Of a DNA stretch of 64,000 nucleotides, positions 46,916 to 57,739 are shown piece by piece. The translations under genes were made by a program, and so were the position numbers. Where the stretch lies: positions 34,592,306 through 34,656,305 of the forward strand of contig CM031601.1 of NCBI GenBank assembly GCA_018398815.1, read 5' to 3'. The notes under the pieces were generated by a model that saw only the letters and a program-made list of their open reading frames with translations, searched no databases and was not told the DNA's origin. Source of the stretch: Conus ventricosus (taxonomy: Eukaryota; Mollusca; Gastropoda; Neogastropoda; Conidae). How positions within the stretch are numbered: position 1 is the first letter of the stretch; every line of letters begins with the position of its first letter.

Positions 46916-49571
46916 TTAAGCTCTGCTGAAGGGGGCATCAGTACTTGGATGTTAGGGTAGTTTTCCAAAACATTTATCAGCCTGTAAAGCCAAGTTGCTG
47001 ACTTGCCTAAGCACAATGTGGTAGGAGTTGATGCCCCTGGTAGGGACTCCAGAAAGGCTAAGGTTGAGGGCCCTGACAAAGCATAACCTGTCTTTTTCCT
47101 ATTCTGTCTTTTGCCTGTTTTAATAGATCTTTTCTATCTTCTTCTCTCCTTCAAGTGCTATTTTCTACTTTCTTCATTTCTTTGTGGTTTTCTTATGACT
47201 CACTGCGTTTACCATGCCATGTGACTTGTGATAGGGGAATGAGATCCTGTTATTGAGAGGGCAGGTGCTCTCAACACATCTCTTTGACCTCTCCCAAACA
47301 GGAGATACACACTGACCCATGTGTATGAATCAGCTACCCCTGCATGGGGATGGGTCAAGACAGGCAGTTCTTAGCAGGCCAGGATAACCCTTGTAATGCT
47401 TTGCTGCCTCCAGAAGCTGGGCATGATCATGAGGGATAGGTAAGTTGGCTTCTGTTTGTCATGTATCCCTCCTGAAACCTGGAAGGGGTATAGCAGTTTC
47501 TTGGCCCTGGCCCTTATTTGGACTCCATGGTGAGTGTGTACCAGAGGGATGAATTTTATCCAATGTAAAATCATGGATTCTTCGTCAAAATTTCCCCTCA
47601 ACAGGAATATAGAGATTAAAACTAGAGAATATGAAGGTAATGCGCAAGATTCTGATTCAGAATCTGATGTCTGAACAGAAACTGGTTTTAGGGCTTCATG
47701 ACTGGTTGCGGAGGGAGCTGATCAAGACAAGCCTTCGTCTGTACTCACTCCATTGCAGTCCACAACAGTTTGAAAGTCGTGATCAAGAATCTCAAATCCA
47801 TGAAGCAACTGAGGAATACGTCCTTGTTACTGAAGTGCAGTTAGAAAAAACGATCAGCAAAATAAAGGTGTCGCTAAACAAGCAGCTAAATTCCTCTAAG
47901 GGTGTTATTTGTTGTCTGGACCTAAAGGGCTTGGCAGAGGCCGAAATTAAATCTGATCTTGCTCCTTAAGGAGTAAGAGACACTCACAGAATCACTGTTC
48001 GTTAGGGTCAGAACCAGTGCCCACAAACACCTTTGTGATCATTTGTACCCCTGCACTGATGCAGACTGTTAAGATGGGATACCAGAATGTCTGTGTAGAG
48101 CTTTACATCCCTTCTCTGATATGATGCTTCAAGTACCAGAAAGTTGGCCATGTCAGGGATTGGTGCTCTGTGGAGGAAGTGTTTGGCTTCTGATTCAAGG
48201 CAGTCCATAATGGAACATGTAAAACCCGGCAAACTGTTGGGAAGTGGGGTGGGGGTGGACCATCCTCATAAGGTACTGTTCAGTTTTGCAGGAGGAGAAG
48301 AACATCCAGAAAATACGGATGATGGTGGGGATGGTGGAATTCCTTTCTTGAAAGCAACAACAACAACAAAATAGTGCTTAGCATATTTTACTCCGCCACT
48401 GCAAAAAAAAAGTTCAAACAGTGTCTGTCTCCTGTTAGACAGACGCCTCCTATTGTTCAGAAAGCTCCAAAGAAAACCTGCCTCCAGAAAAGTCAAATCT
48501 GCAAAACAAATCTGCGTACTCGTGTGAAATCTAGTGCCCTCGGCCTATCCAACAGTCGAAAAAGTCTGCCGCTGAGCAGTCTGGGAAAAAAAGCCCTCCC
48601 AAATCCTCCCAGCCTCACTCCACTGGAATAGATGGGAACAGAAACTGGGAGAAAAGATCCATCCCAGATCCTGCCCGCCTCACTCCACTGGGATAGATGG
48701 GAACAGAACTCCCCTGTTCCTTCCAAAGGCTGTGGAGCCTGACAAACTTAGACAAGCAATATGTGAAGGTGATAGAGAAGGATGGGTTTCTGTCAGTCTC
48801 CACAGGAAAAGAAGGGTCTGGGGGAAAAAAAAAAGCTTCCTGGCCCAAAAGAAACAGAACTACTTCTTCAAAACAAATCTTTTCTATAGTCTGAAGAAAA
48901 AGGAGAGTGGGAACAAGTTGTCTGTTTTCATTCCCTTGCATGAATAGATTCAACAACGTTCATTAGAATATCCTGTGTCATTATTCTGATTTTGAGAAGC
49001 AACAATTCCTTTGTCAGAAACTACAAGATGCAAAGCATATAAACGTACTCCAGTTTATCTTCCTGAAAAACGTCACAATCAAACATGCGTCAAATGTATT
49101 TGAGGTCACAATCAAACTGCGTCATAAAGAGATATTCCATAAAGAAAAAAAAATGTTTTGGGCCGTTACAGCCGTCAGTAATGGCTATTCTAGTAAAATA
49201 AAACATTGGGCATCAAGCGTGACCCATAATGAACATACCTACAAATTTTCAGAAAGATCAGCCCGGAAGGTTTGTCTGGAGCGAGTGGAACACATTTTGA
49301 CCATGGACAAGACACCACAGACAGCATTTCTTCATTCCCATTTTAATGTACTCCCTGTTCTATAAGAACTTGGAGTACAACAACCGGTTGTTTAGCACTA
49401 CAGGAAACTACAATTGCACTCTTTTTGGTCCTAACACACTTTCAAAACCAGCACAACCCACTGCAAATGGACTATCAGGAGAAATCTCATTACCATCCAC
49501 AAATCTCTTTTGTTCAAGTCTACTGATTGAAATTCTTCAAGTTTTGTTTACTAGATAACTTAGCAAAGAAC

Positions 49572-49981
49572 CGTTTCTTTTCTTTCTTTCTGCATACGCA
49601 GGCTGATACTCCTGCGGACACTCCCTGTATAGACAGGCAGTGGAGTTTTGTGTGTATGACCGTTTTTATCCACCATTAAGGCAGCCATACTCCATCTTCA
49701 GGGAAGGTGCATGCTATGTGTAACTTGTCATCCATACCAATGGCCAAACTGGCCTTCTCTTCTGAAAGTTGGTGATGGGATTTTACATGTGTGCAAGATG
49801 CTGTGCTTGTGTCCACACACGGAACCTTGGTTTATACTAGTCTCATTCGCAGGACTGTATGGGGGAATGGAATCAGAACCAATGTTAACTCCGAGGGAAA
49901 AATCCCCCTGTACCAAAATTTGAACCCGCAACCCCAGGATCACGAGTCTGGCGCTCTACCAACTGAGCTATTCCTGCCCCC
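49572..49981 (-). mobile_element. tRNA-derived SINE with target-site duplication
   Basis: Flanked by AGCAAAGAAC at 49562-49571 and 49982-49991. On the minus strand it starts with a tRNA-like head (49981-49911) with A box TAGCTCAGTTGGTAGAGC and B box GGGTTCAAAT, the RNA polymerase III promoter parts. A body containing the complement of 'tgaccgtttttatcc' and 'gcagccatactcc' follows, ending in an (AAAG)n-like tail. That body domain is shared with the SINEs at 14946 and 61237. It lies inside the endonuclease part of an old LINE. Confidence 0.9.
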
Positions 49982-50490
49982 AGCAAAGAACAGTAACTGT
50001 GGATTTACAATTACCTCGATCTGTATCTGTCAGTTGACGAGCTGGTCAGCCTGATTGAAGAACTTCCATGACCCTTTCCTGCTTAATAGACACATCCTAC
50101 GTGGGGGTATGTGAATTCTTATCCAGAAGTCCTCCTTCTTGAAGGTGTCTTTTGAGAGCTGGATCAGCATTGTCTGGATGATGGGTCTTTAACATACCTC
50201 CATTCTTGTACAAGTACACTTTGTTCTAGATTTGTCAATTTTTTTATCCCTCACTGGTTCAGGACTGTGAGTGGTTTACTCATGACAATCTGTATAGATG
50301 TGACCACTTTCCAATTGCCTAAGAAAGCTGCACATCACCTGAGCACCACAATTATCCAAAAACTAAATGGACCTTTTTGCAGGAAGTGTCTGAAAAGATT
50401 TGATCAAAGAGGATGTTCTGGAAAGTCTAGATCCCACAAAAAGCCTGACGGACAACTTATTTAATGTGCAAAAGATAGTATTCCGACTTC

Positions 50491-50745
50491 ATCCAACAAA
50501 CAGCAAATGCCCATGACCACTTGGTTTAACTTTCGACTGCCTCCAACAAACTGCAAATGCCCGTAACCACTTGGTTTAACTTTCCACTGCCTCCAACAAA
50601 CTGCAAATGCCCGTAACCAATTGGTTTAACTTTCCACTGCCTCCAACAAACTGCAAATGCCCGTAACCACTTGGTTTAACTTTCCACTGCCTCCAACAAA
50701 CTGTAAATGCCCGTAACCACTTGGTTTAACTTTCCACTGCCTCCA
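50491..50745. repeat. 50-bp minisatellite derived from LINE ORF2
   Basis: Units 'ctccaacaaactgcaaatgc' plus 'ccgtaaccacttggtttaac' and 'tttccactgc' repeat every 50 bp (50541, 50591, 50641, 50691, with a diverged first unit near 50491). The unit corresponds to the LINE stretch at 31352-31395 (DKLQMPKTPWFDSD), so it grew from transposon sequence. It stands exactly at the junction where the RT region is missing. Confidence 0.9.
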
Positions 50746-51596
50746 ACTGGTGGCTGAAACTTTGTGTGAACTGTTGTTTGACCTTTTTTTCCATTCTTTC
50801 AGAAAATATTCACTGATGGCTTCAAATCTGAAGAGGGGGTTGCCTCTGCTGGGTATTGTGTTACAGTTCCCTCTTAGAATGTTCTAAACACATTCCCACA
50901 GAAGCCCCATCTACACTGCTGAGCTGATAGTGTTTGTTCTGGCACTTCAGGTGATCTCTAAATCAGAACATAAAGACCTCATTCTCATAGACTCCATGTT
51001 TACTTTTGAGGCTGTCACTGGCTGTAACCTTAAGCTCCCTCAACAGATGAAATTGTTTGAATGCTACACTTCTTTCAAAGTTAATAGATATGACATCATT
51101 TTTGCTTGGGTTCCCAGTCCTGTTGGCATTCAAGATGTGGTTGATCAACTTTCCAAAAATTCCAAAAGCACAGAATTGAGCAAATCCTTCATCCTTTACA
51201 CTGATCTGAAACCCAGAGCTCAGACTCTGGCAAGAGGAATGGAACTCTCAGATGAATAACAAACTCGTCCAGATCCATTCAAGCTTGGAAGAGTTTTTAA
51301 TATGTATGACAGGTGACAGTACAGGACAAAAAGTCTTGTACCGTTTGTACAAATGCCTTTCCATTTTCCACTTAAATCTTTTAAAAGGTGTAGAAGCTCC
51401 AAGGTGCATTCCATGTGATAACCCCTCACCATAAAATATGGAACTTATATGATGTGAGACATAAATACTTTACAGCAGACTCCATGAAAATCTTGTTCAG
51501 AGATGTCCCATCTGATGTGTTTTTGAATTTCTGAAAGAGATCAATATTTTTCACTTGATCCAAGATTTTATGTAGGAAAGATTTTAATGAAATTCT

Positions 51597-51598
<2 letters not shown>

Positions 51599-51628
<30 letters not shown>
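51599..51628. repeat. (TG)n microsatellite
   Basis: About 15 TG units in the 3' UTR of the old LINE. Confidence 0.9.
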
Positions 51629-51631
<3 letters not shown>

Positions 51632-52187
51632 AGAAATATATATTTAAATGAGTTGTGGGTATTTTGGTTTTGTTTTGTTTTGTTTTTAAATCTATTTTAT
51701 AGTTGACTTCACCTCTTTTGTTTTTTGTTTTGTTTTAAATCTATTTTAGAGTTGACTTCATTGAGGTGACAGTCCAGATATCACCTTTATCATTGGCTGG
51801 GATATAGACTGAATGTATCCCTTTCTCTCTCACTCTGTCTCTGTCTCTGTCTCTCTCTGTCTCTCTCTCTCTGCCCGGATCTCCTCTAGCTTTTCCAGCT
51901 CTAGGGGTACCACTTTCCAGAAAGAGAGCTCTCAGGGACTTTTGTTTAAGGGAAGGGGGGGGGTGGGGGGGGGGGGGTTAGGGTGTGCTTGTTGTTTTTT
52001 TGAGGAGGAATGGATTAAGCAAGAGAGTGATCTTTTCAAGTATCCCGCTACATGTTACTGTCTTACTAATTATACACTGTTGCTTTTCAAAGCTTCCACA
52101 TGCATATTACATAGAGAAAGTTTCATACATGTATTACACAAGATGAAAATGTAAGACTCAAGAGTAGCTTTTATTGATTCATTTCAG

Positions 52188-52332
52188 AGAGAGCACTGGT
52201 GATTAATGGAATGCACAGCGTGGGCATTGAGCCATTCTCCCGTCTGCTGGAAGGAAAGTTGAAGAAGGAAGGAGGATGGGACGCCATCATCCATTTCAAT
52301 CTTCCAGCAAAGTGCAGCTTGCCAAAGTTTGA
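52188..52332 (+). CDS. PARP14-like gene, exon: segment before the macro domain
   Basis: Acceptor tgattcatttcag to 52187, donor gtgagt from 52333 (consensus); phase 1 to 2. It reads RALVINGMHSVGIEPFSRLL, then EGKLKKEGGWDAIIHFNLPA and KCSLPKF. The joined codon with the preceding exon is GAG. A strand-turn-helix-strand pattern ends in the last KH-like unit or linker ahead of the macro domain. Confidence 0.85.
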
Positions 52333-53337
52333 GTGAGTTATTAGATCAAAAGAGTGAAAATGATTTGTATCAAAATATATGTATTTAAATTATTGTGAAA
52401 AGTGAACATGCACCTCATTACAGGAAAGTGAAGTTCATTCCGGTTTGAACAGCACATGTAGATGATAGTGACTAGGTGGTGGCAAGGGGAAGGAGTGCTG
52501 CAGGTTTGGAGTGTTTGAAGAACTTTGGATGGAGGGATATTTGGGGTGGGGGCACAGATAAGAGAGCTGGGGTAGGGGATGAATGAATGAATAAATAAAC
52601 AACCAGTAGTGGAATGTTATGGAGAGAAAGGGATGGGAGATGCGTAAAGAATAACAGAGAAGTTGGGAAGTAGTTTGTGTGTAGAGGACTGGGGGTTTAC
52701 ATGTGGCAAGGGAAGTGATGAGGGTGAATTTCATATCATTGCTGTTTGATATTGAGGATTGATTTTATCACACTTGAATGGATACACTGTGGGCTGAGAA
52801 ATGTTGACCAACAGGGTCTGGGTAGTTAACTTTCATTATCTTGGATGTTCTTTAAAATGTCCTGATATTGCCATGTGAATCAGGATTTTACAGGAAATTT
52901 GCCAGATATGGTAAATTGGCAAGTTTTGCAATTGTGAAGATCACAGTATGTGTACATGAAGAGAATGGTCCAGTTGTAGAAGGGTGAGTAGGCATTTTTT
53001 ACAAGGGGGTCCCTTAAATTAATATCACATTTGAACTTGTAGGTTTAATACTGTACTCCTTTGTTAATAAAAAGTCATACACAAATATATTTTAGATCAA
53101 AATCACACCAGATTTTGTTTAAAAATCTTGTCTTAGATGTAGATTGCTGTATGTTTGTTAGTGTGTTGTTGATATTTGAAACCAAACATTGTGGTCATTC
53201 GCCTTCTTTCTGTAAATTTAGAATCCATCTTGACTCTGACTCTCCAGTTGGTTGTCTCTTGCTACAGCTGAGTGAGTGAGGATGCACCTGGAAAGTCTGT
53301 ATGGCTTTCTGATTAGAAAATATGAAAGGAGTTTAAA

Positions 53338-54652
53338 CAGGGTTCGTAGGGTCCTTTCAAGTCCTTTTAAGTCCTTATGAATTGGATTTTGGTTAAAAGG
53401 CCTTTTAAGTGCTTTGATTCAGCAAGTTGGTCCTTTTAACTCATCAGGAGGTCCTTTTAAGTTTTGAAAGGTACTGTTAAGTCCTGTTTTATCAAGAGAA
53501 AGAGACTTGAGAACGAAACTGAAACACCGACAACCAAAACCGTACTTTTGCAAGTTGCAAAGAGTTGAAAGATGCCGACGCGATATCGTCTGAAACTCAG
53601 TACTGAACAAGGATAGTACTACTAGGCCTATAACATTAGTGCACTTTCTGCTCAGTGGCAGACGACGTGAAGCCGCGCGCAGTGGCTATGAGTCACGCCT
53701 GCTGCTTTGCTTAGCTTTGACGTCATGGGTTCCAAAGAGCAGACGCGGTGCTAATGTTTGCGGCATATAGCTGACTCAATATTTTCGGTCAAACGATCTA
53801 TGTTAAAAGGTTCCCTGTATAGAAATTAATTAAAAGAGTGAGGCAATAAAGATGAAAACATATTACCCAAATAAATGTAGGTACATAACATCACGGTTTG
53901 CGAACATGCGAACATAACAAACTGCCTTGGAGAACAGCTATATGCTGCGTTCTTGAGCAGCATGTACAAGATAGATGCCTTCTCCCGTCTCTTCTCCTCC
54001 TTCCTCCTATTTCCCTGCGCTAGCTAATTCTGACGGAGGCCTAGTTTGGAAAGTTTTTAAAAAGTTTTGTTTGCAAGCTAAACGTTCAAAATGCCAGGGA
54101 AATGTTCCTTTCAGGATAGATGGTTATCTGATAAAGTTTATTGCGAGTGGGTGAGAAGCGATACTGTGGACAAGCATTCTGCTCGGTGCCTTTTTTGTGG
54201 GGTTTCGTGAACTTCAGAAACTGTGATGTGTGTGAAGAAAAATGTGTAAATAGTAGTGTAGTGGACGTGACAGTAGAATGTGTAATAGTAGTGTAGTGGG
54301 TCTGACAGTAAAAACAAAGGAATGAAAGTGATTCATCATTATGTGTCTATAATAGTTTGTGACTCACAGTGAAAACTCAGTAATCTACATATTTGTGAAA
54401 TAAAACTTTGTGACAATAACATTCAGCCAAAGAAACCTACAGTGACGTGAATTGCAAAGACTGAATTAACATTCAAATGGGATTAGCTGTTCCTCTGTTT
54501 ATGAGAGGTAAGTGTCTGCTGTTCTGCATGTCAAAAGGTTTGGGTGTACTGTAAAGTCATGTTGGCAAAGGTCCTTTTAAACTGATTTGAGGTCCTTATA
54601 AAGTCCTTTAAAGGTCCTTTTTTGGCTTCATGCCCACCACCTGGGAACCCTG
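53338..54652. mobile_element. Non-autonomous hAT element, 1315 bp, 5-bp target duplication
   Basis: Ends CAGGGTTC... and ...GAACCCTG form an 8-bp inverted repeat with further similarity, and TTAAA flanks both sides (53333-53337, 54653-54657). The subterminal regions carry many copies of the motif AAGTCCTTTTAA or its variants (53352-53465 and 54570-54625). The interior retains the first transposase exon (see 54091-54213). It is inserted in the outer edge of the repeat arm that resumes at 54653. Confidence 0.85.
54091..54213 (+). pseudogene. hAT transposase N-terminal remnant
   Basis: MPGKCSFQDRWLSDKVYCEW followed by VRSDTVDKHSARCLFCGVS and a stop. The F-x2-x-WL...WV...D...A-x-C-x2-C pattern is the start of the zinc finger found at the N-terminus of hAT transposases. 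The catalytic part is absent, so the element would depend on an enzyme supplied elsewhere. Confidence 0.7.
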
Positions 54653-54815
54653 TTAAAGTAAATCTCGCAGTTGATATCGAGTCGACAAACAAATTACAAG
54701 ACAAAATTGGACACATTTTCGACCTCTTAGGTCTTCTTTATGCAAGATAAACAACATTCAGGACAATGAAAACAAAGAACCACCAGTCACTTATCTTCTC
54801 AAATTAATAAAATGT
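54653..54815 (-). repeat. Repeat arm 1 with CTGANGA/GAAA-type motif
   Basis: Same sequence as arms 2 and 3: 'aaattacaagacaaaa', 'gacacattttcgacctc', 'ttaggtcttctttatgca', 'agataaacaacattcagg'. On the minus strand it contains AAGAAGACCTAAGAGGTCGA, a 5-bp hairpin. Its outer end was hit by the hAT element. Confidence 0.75.
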
Positions 54816-54864
54816 CTTCTCTTCAGTTAACATTCGGTTTGGATCATCTATTACTTCATCATCC

Positions 54865-54980
54865 TTAGTTACAAGTTTTGTCATTTGTTTGCTTAGTTAC
54901 AAGTTTTGTCATTTGTTTGCTTAGTTACAAGTTTTGTCATTTGTTTGCTTAGTTACAAGTTTTGTCATTTATTTGCTTAT
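54865..54980. repeat. 28-bp minisatellite, 4 units
   Basis: 'ttagttacaagttttgtcat' plus 'ttgtttgc' repeated four times. Confidence 0.95.
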
Positions 54981-54984
54981 ATAA

Positions 54985-55917
54985 TTTCTTTTCTCAAGCC
55001 AGCACAAATAATTAGACATTTTTCACCATCAGCAACCCATCTGGCTTTTGATCTTATTAACAGTACACCTTCCAGCTTGGTATCTCTAATTGCTCGGAGC
55101 TCTTGATTTTTCTCTTGTAGCCTTTTCAATTCATGTTGTTTTATGGTCCATCTTTTCCAGAGTTTGAATTTCTTTCATTAGTTTATTTTTAGTTTCTGTA
55201 TTTTTACTCTTTTTCATAGTAGTGTATGAAATAGTTTCATGTCTTATTTTCATAAGTATGAAATCTGAAAATAGTTTGTCTGGGATTTTTAGTTGAATCT
55301 TAGATGTATCTTTTTCATTCATCACAACTGTAGACATCTGCTGAGTATTCTTTTGTCACATCATAACTCTTTATTAATTTCATCCACATGTTCTTTGCCC
55401 CTAAGCAATAAAGAGTTGAATTTTGAAAAAGTGTGTTTCTTTTCATTTTTACTGAATTTCAGATGCAGTGTAACTATAACTGGTCAGAACGGTATCCTGG
55501 GATGATATCAACATTATCAAAATACCAGTATAAATAATCAGATAGCAAGAAAAAGTCCAGTCGGCTTTGCTCCAATGGGGTTGGCTTTCACCAAGTGTAA
55601 TGCCTACATTCTGGGTTGTTTGCTCACCAGACGTCTGCTAATCTTAGCTCTTCTGTCATATTTTCTAGCATTTTTTCTGGCCCTTGGATTGTTATCAAGT
55701 ACATAGTTACCACAATCTTTAGCTGGGTTTAGCGTGATATTCCAATCGCCAGCTGCAAACATGTTATTATTTTTGTGACTTTTTTATGATTTCCTTGAGT
55801 GTATTGTAAAATGTCAGATCATCCTTGCTAGGCCCGTAAACATTCATCAAAAGGAAATCTTTCTCAAAAGCAGTAAATAGTTCCAGTATGAAATTTCCAT
55901 TTTCATCAGGGACCGCG
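54985..55917 (-). pseudogene. Tx1/L1-like LINE fragment (endonuclease to linker)
   Basis: On the minus strand from 55917: ENGNFILELFTAFEKDFLLM then NVYGPSKDDLTFYNTLKEI, then GDWNITLNPAKDC (55750-55712), ...YRSDH-equivalent, and near the end KARWVADGEKCLIICAGLRK (about 55050-54990), the W-x2-GEK-x3-YF-x-LEK linker of L1/Tx1 proteins. Interrupted by several stops and frame changes. RT itself is absent. It lies between repeat arms 1 and 2. Confidence 0.85.
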
Positions 55918-56035
55918 GGATGTCACAATGGGTATGAACATTCCTGAAATGGCGAGCGGTGCGCAGTGAATGTGTGAACAGCTGTCCTGACAGTTTGTGA
56001 CTTAGCAGCCTGAAAGTTTATTTCAAACTAAGGTG

Positions 56036-56158
56036 ACTTCAGATGGAAATTTAAAGTAAATCCACTAGGTAGTATGGACAAACAAATTATAAGACTAAAC
56101 ATGACACATTTTGACCTCGTAGATCTTCTTCAGGCAAGATAAACAACATTCAGGACAA
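56036..56158 (-). repeat. Repeat arm 2 (left inverted repeat)
   Basis: 'atttaaagtaaatccact', 'acaaacaaattataagac', 'gacacattttgacctcgtag', 'atcttcttcaggcaagataa', 'acaacattcaggacaatg'. The complement of 56345-56465 matches it along its length with scattered differences. Confidence 0.85.
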
Positions 56159-56344
56159 TGCAAATGGAGAAAGGAACAATGGATAATCTTCTCAAATTCA
56201 GTCTTTCTGGTGAAAGACCACCTCGACCCAGATCACACCCAGGCATAGAAAGTCATCGTCATCATAGAAGTGCTGCTGTTTGTCCTTTCAGCACTACTGC
56301 GGGCAACAGCTATCTGACCATAAAATTTGCTCATTCTTTGTTTT
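56159..56344 (+). pseudogene. Partial duplicate of PARP14-like exon 56660-56840
   Basis: From about 56205 it reads SGERPPRPRSHPGIESHRHH then RSAAVCPFSTTAGNSYLTIK, against SGERPPRPRSHTAARHHRLE ... GGAAIRPYHTTVGNSRLTIK in the true exon. The similarity stops at 'ctgaccataaa', right where the macro-domain strand ends in the genuine exon, and on the left just inside the exon start. It lies between inverted arms 2 and 3, about 450 bp upstream of its source. An AG before 56204 could act as acceptor, but no matching donor or phase is kept. Confidence 0.85.
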
Positions 56345-56465
56345 CATTGTCCAAAATGTTGTTCATCTTGCCTGAAGAAGACCTAAGAGGTTGAAATGCG
56401 TCATGTTTTGTCTTGTAATTTGTTCGTCCATGTTAACTGGCAGATTTACTTTAAATTCCTTTTAA
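56345..56465 (+). repeat. Repeat arm 3 (right inverted repeat)
   Basis: 'atgttgttcatcttgcctga', 'agaagacctaagaggttgaa', 'atgcgtcatgttttgtcttg', 'taatttgttcgtccatg', 'gcagatttactttaaatt'. Inverted relative to arms 1 and 2. It contains CTGAAGA-GACCTAAGAGGTT-GAAA, a hairpin between CTGANGA and GAAA as in hammerhead-like retroelement ends. Confidence 0.85.
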
Positions 56466-56659
56466 AACATGAAAGTTTAACATTTTTCAGGTAACTTGGA
56501 TTGAAAATGCAGATTTAAAATGCATAAACTGCCCTGATTTTGTGAAATCAGTACATCACATTTGAAATGCATAAACTGTCCTGATTTTGTGAAATGAGAA
56601 ATGAGTACATATTGACCAAAACCTTAATGAGGTTTGTTTTTTTCCTTCTACATTTGCAG

Positions 56660-56840
56660 ATACAAACTGACAAAGCGTTCTGGTGAAAGACCACCTCGAC
56701 CCAGATCGCACACAGCTGCGAGGCATCATCGCTTAGAAGGTCATCATCGTCGTCATGGAGGCGCTGCTATTCGTCCTTACCACACTACTGTGGGCAACAG
56801 CCGTCTGACCATAAAGTCTGGAGATATTGTCTCTGAAAGA
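56660..56840 (+). CDS. PARP14-like gene, exon: His/Arg-rich linker and macro-domain start
   Basis: Acceptor ctacatttgcag to 56659, donor gtacgc from 56841; phase 2 to 0. It reads YKLTKRSGERPPRPRSH, a His/Arg-rich stretch (ARHHRLEGHHRRHGGAA), then VGNSRLTIKSGDIVSER. The L-T-I-K-x-G-D-I start followed by V-D in the next exon is the hallmark opening of a macro domain, the ADP-ribose-binding module present in PARP9/14/15. This is the strongest single piece of evidence for the gene call. Confidence 0.9.
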
Positions 56841-57066
56841 GTACGCTATTTTAAGTTGTTTTTGACAATTCTTTTTTTACTTGTCATGAAAAATACAATT
56901 TGTTACAGTGCACAAGTCCAGTGTAAGTTGCTCAGCTGGCTTTAGGGCATTTGGCAAGCATCATCAGCTCCTCTGAAATAAGAGAAATTCTATGAAAGGC
57001 ATTTTTGGACTTTTGATTATCTGGTCTCTATGCAGGAGGAGCCTGAAATTGACAGTTGTGAGTTTT

Positions 57067-57176
57067 GAACTACTTGTGGGATTTTTTGTGGTTTGAACTA
57101 CTTGTGGGATTTATGTGGTTTGAACTACTTGTGGGATTTATGTGGTTTGAACTACTTGTGGGATTTATGTGGTTTG
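57067..57176. repeat. 27-28-bp minisatellite, 4 units
   Basis: 'gaactacttgtgggattta' plus 'tgtggttt' four times. Reads WFELLVGFM in one frame by chance. Confidence 0.95.
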
Positions 57177-57739
57177 ACAGCCCTGTCTGTTCACTCAGCA
57201 CTAAGTGGATCTGTGAATCAGTTCAGGTAAACTTACAGGTGGTGGAAGGAGAGGGATAGATAATGCCTTCTGTTACGCCATGCCCCAGATATGATGATGA
57301 ACCTCTAGCATTCCACTGCCCCTATGGCCATTAACTGTGGGACTTGTAACCGTTAGTTTCAACTAAAATTGCTTTCTAGATTAATTGGAATGAATGTTGA
57401 GCATGTGGGTCTTGTGAAAAGGACAGCAGGTTGAGTTAACCACATCTTTAGTTCAGGAGATAAAGGGATATCAGTATTCACTTGCCATATAACGGCAAGT
57501 GTTAAGTTACGTTTTGTTAACAACTGACCATTTAATGCAGTCTATACCAGACAGACTTGCTGATGAAAATTAATTTATTTCCAAATATAGAACCAACATA
57601 GGCAGCTTGTGGGTGTATCTTGGCAAGTATAGGATAAGTAAGACAAGATGAGTTTATTTTTGTGGTGAATTTAGGAAGTTTAGGAAACTGACAGTTCAAA
57701 CAGCCTTACTAGTTTCAGCAATCAAAAAGCTTTAAAAAG

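Larger units (their letters stand above)
46690..51795 (+). mobile_element. Old I-like LINE, 5' end to 3' tail, with RT deleted
   Basis: Starts 'gggttacgaccttgctatgg' (equivalent to 28449), passes through 5' UTR (46690-47570), ORF1 remains (47575-48960), endonuclease remains (48961-50480), a minisatellite (50491-50745), RNase H (50795-51190: FTDGF, IYTAELIVFVLALQ, WVPSPVGI) and an eroded 3' end near 51750-51795. The reverse transcriptase segment (about 2.4 kb in the intact copy) is missing. Nested inside are a TTAA element (46737-46915) and a SINE (49572-49981). Confidence 0.88.

Noticed and set aside
49911..49981. Apparent tRNA gene on the minus strand
   Set aside because: It is the head of a SINE flanked by 10-bp target duplications. 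No well-paired acceptor stem closes it, and the B-box side runs on into the SINE body.
57065..57259. Protein with WFELLVGFM repeats
   Set aside because: Translation of a 27-28-bp minisatellite in an intron.
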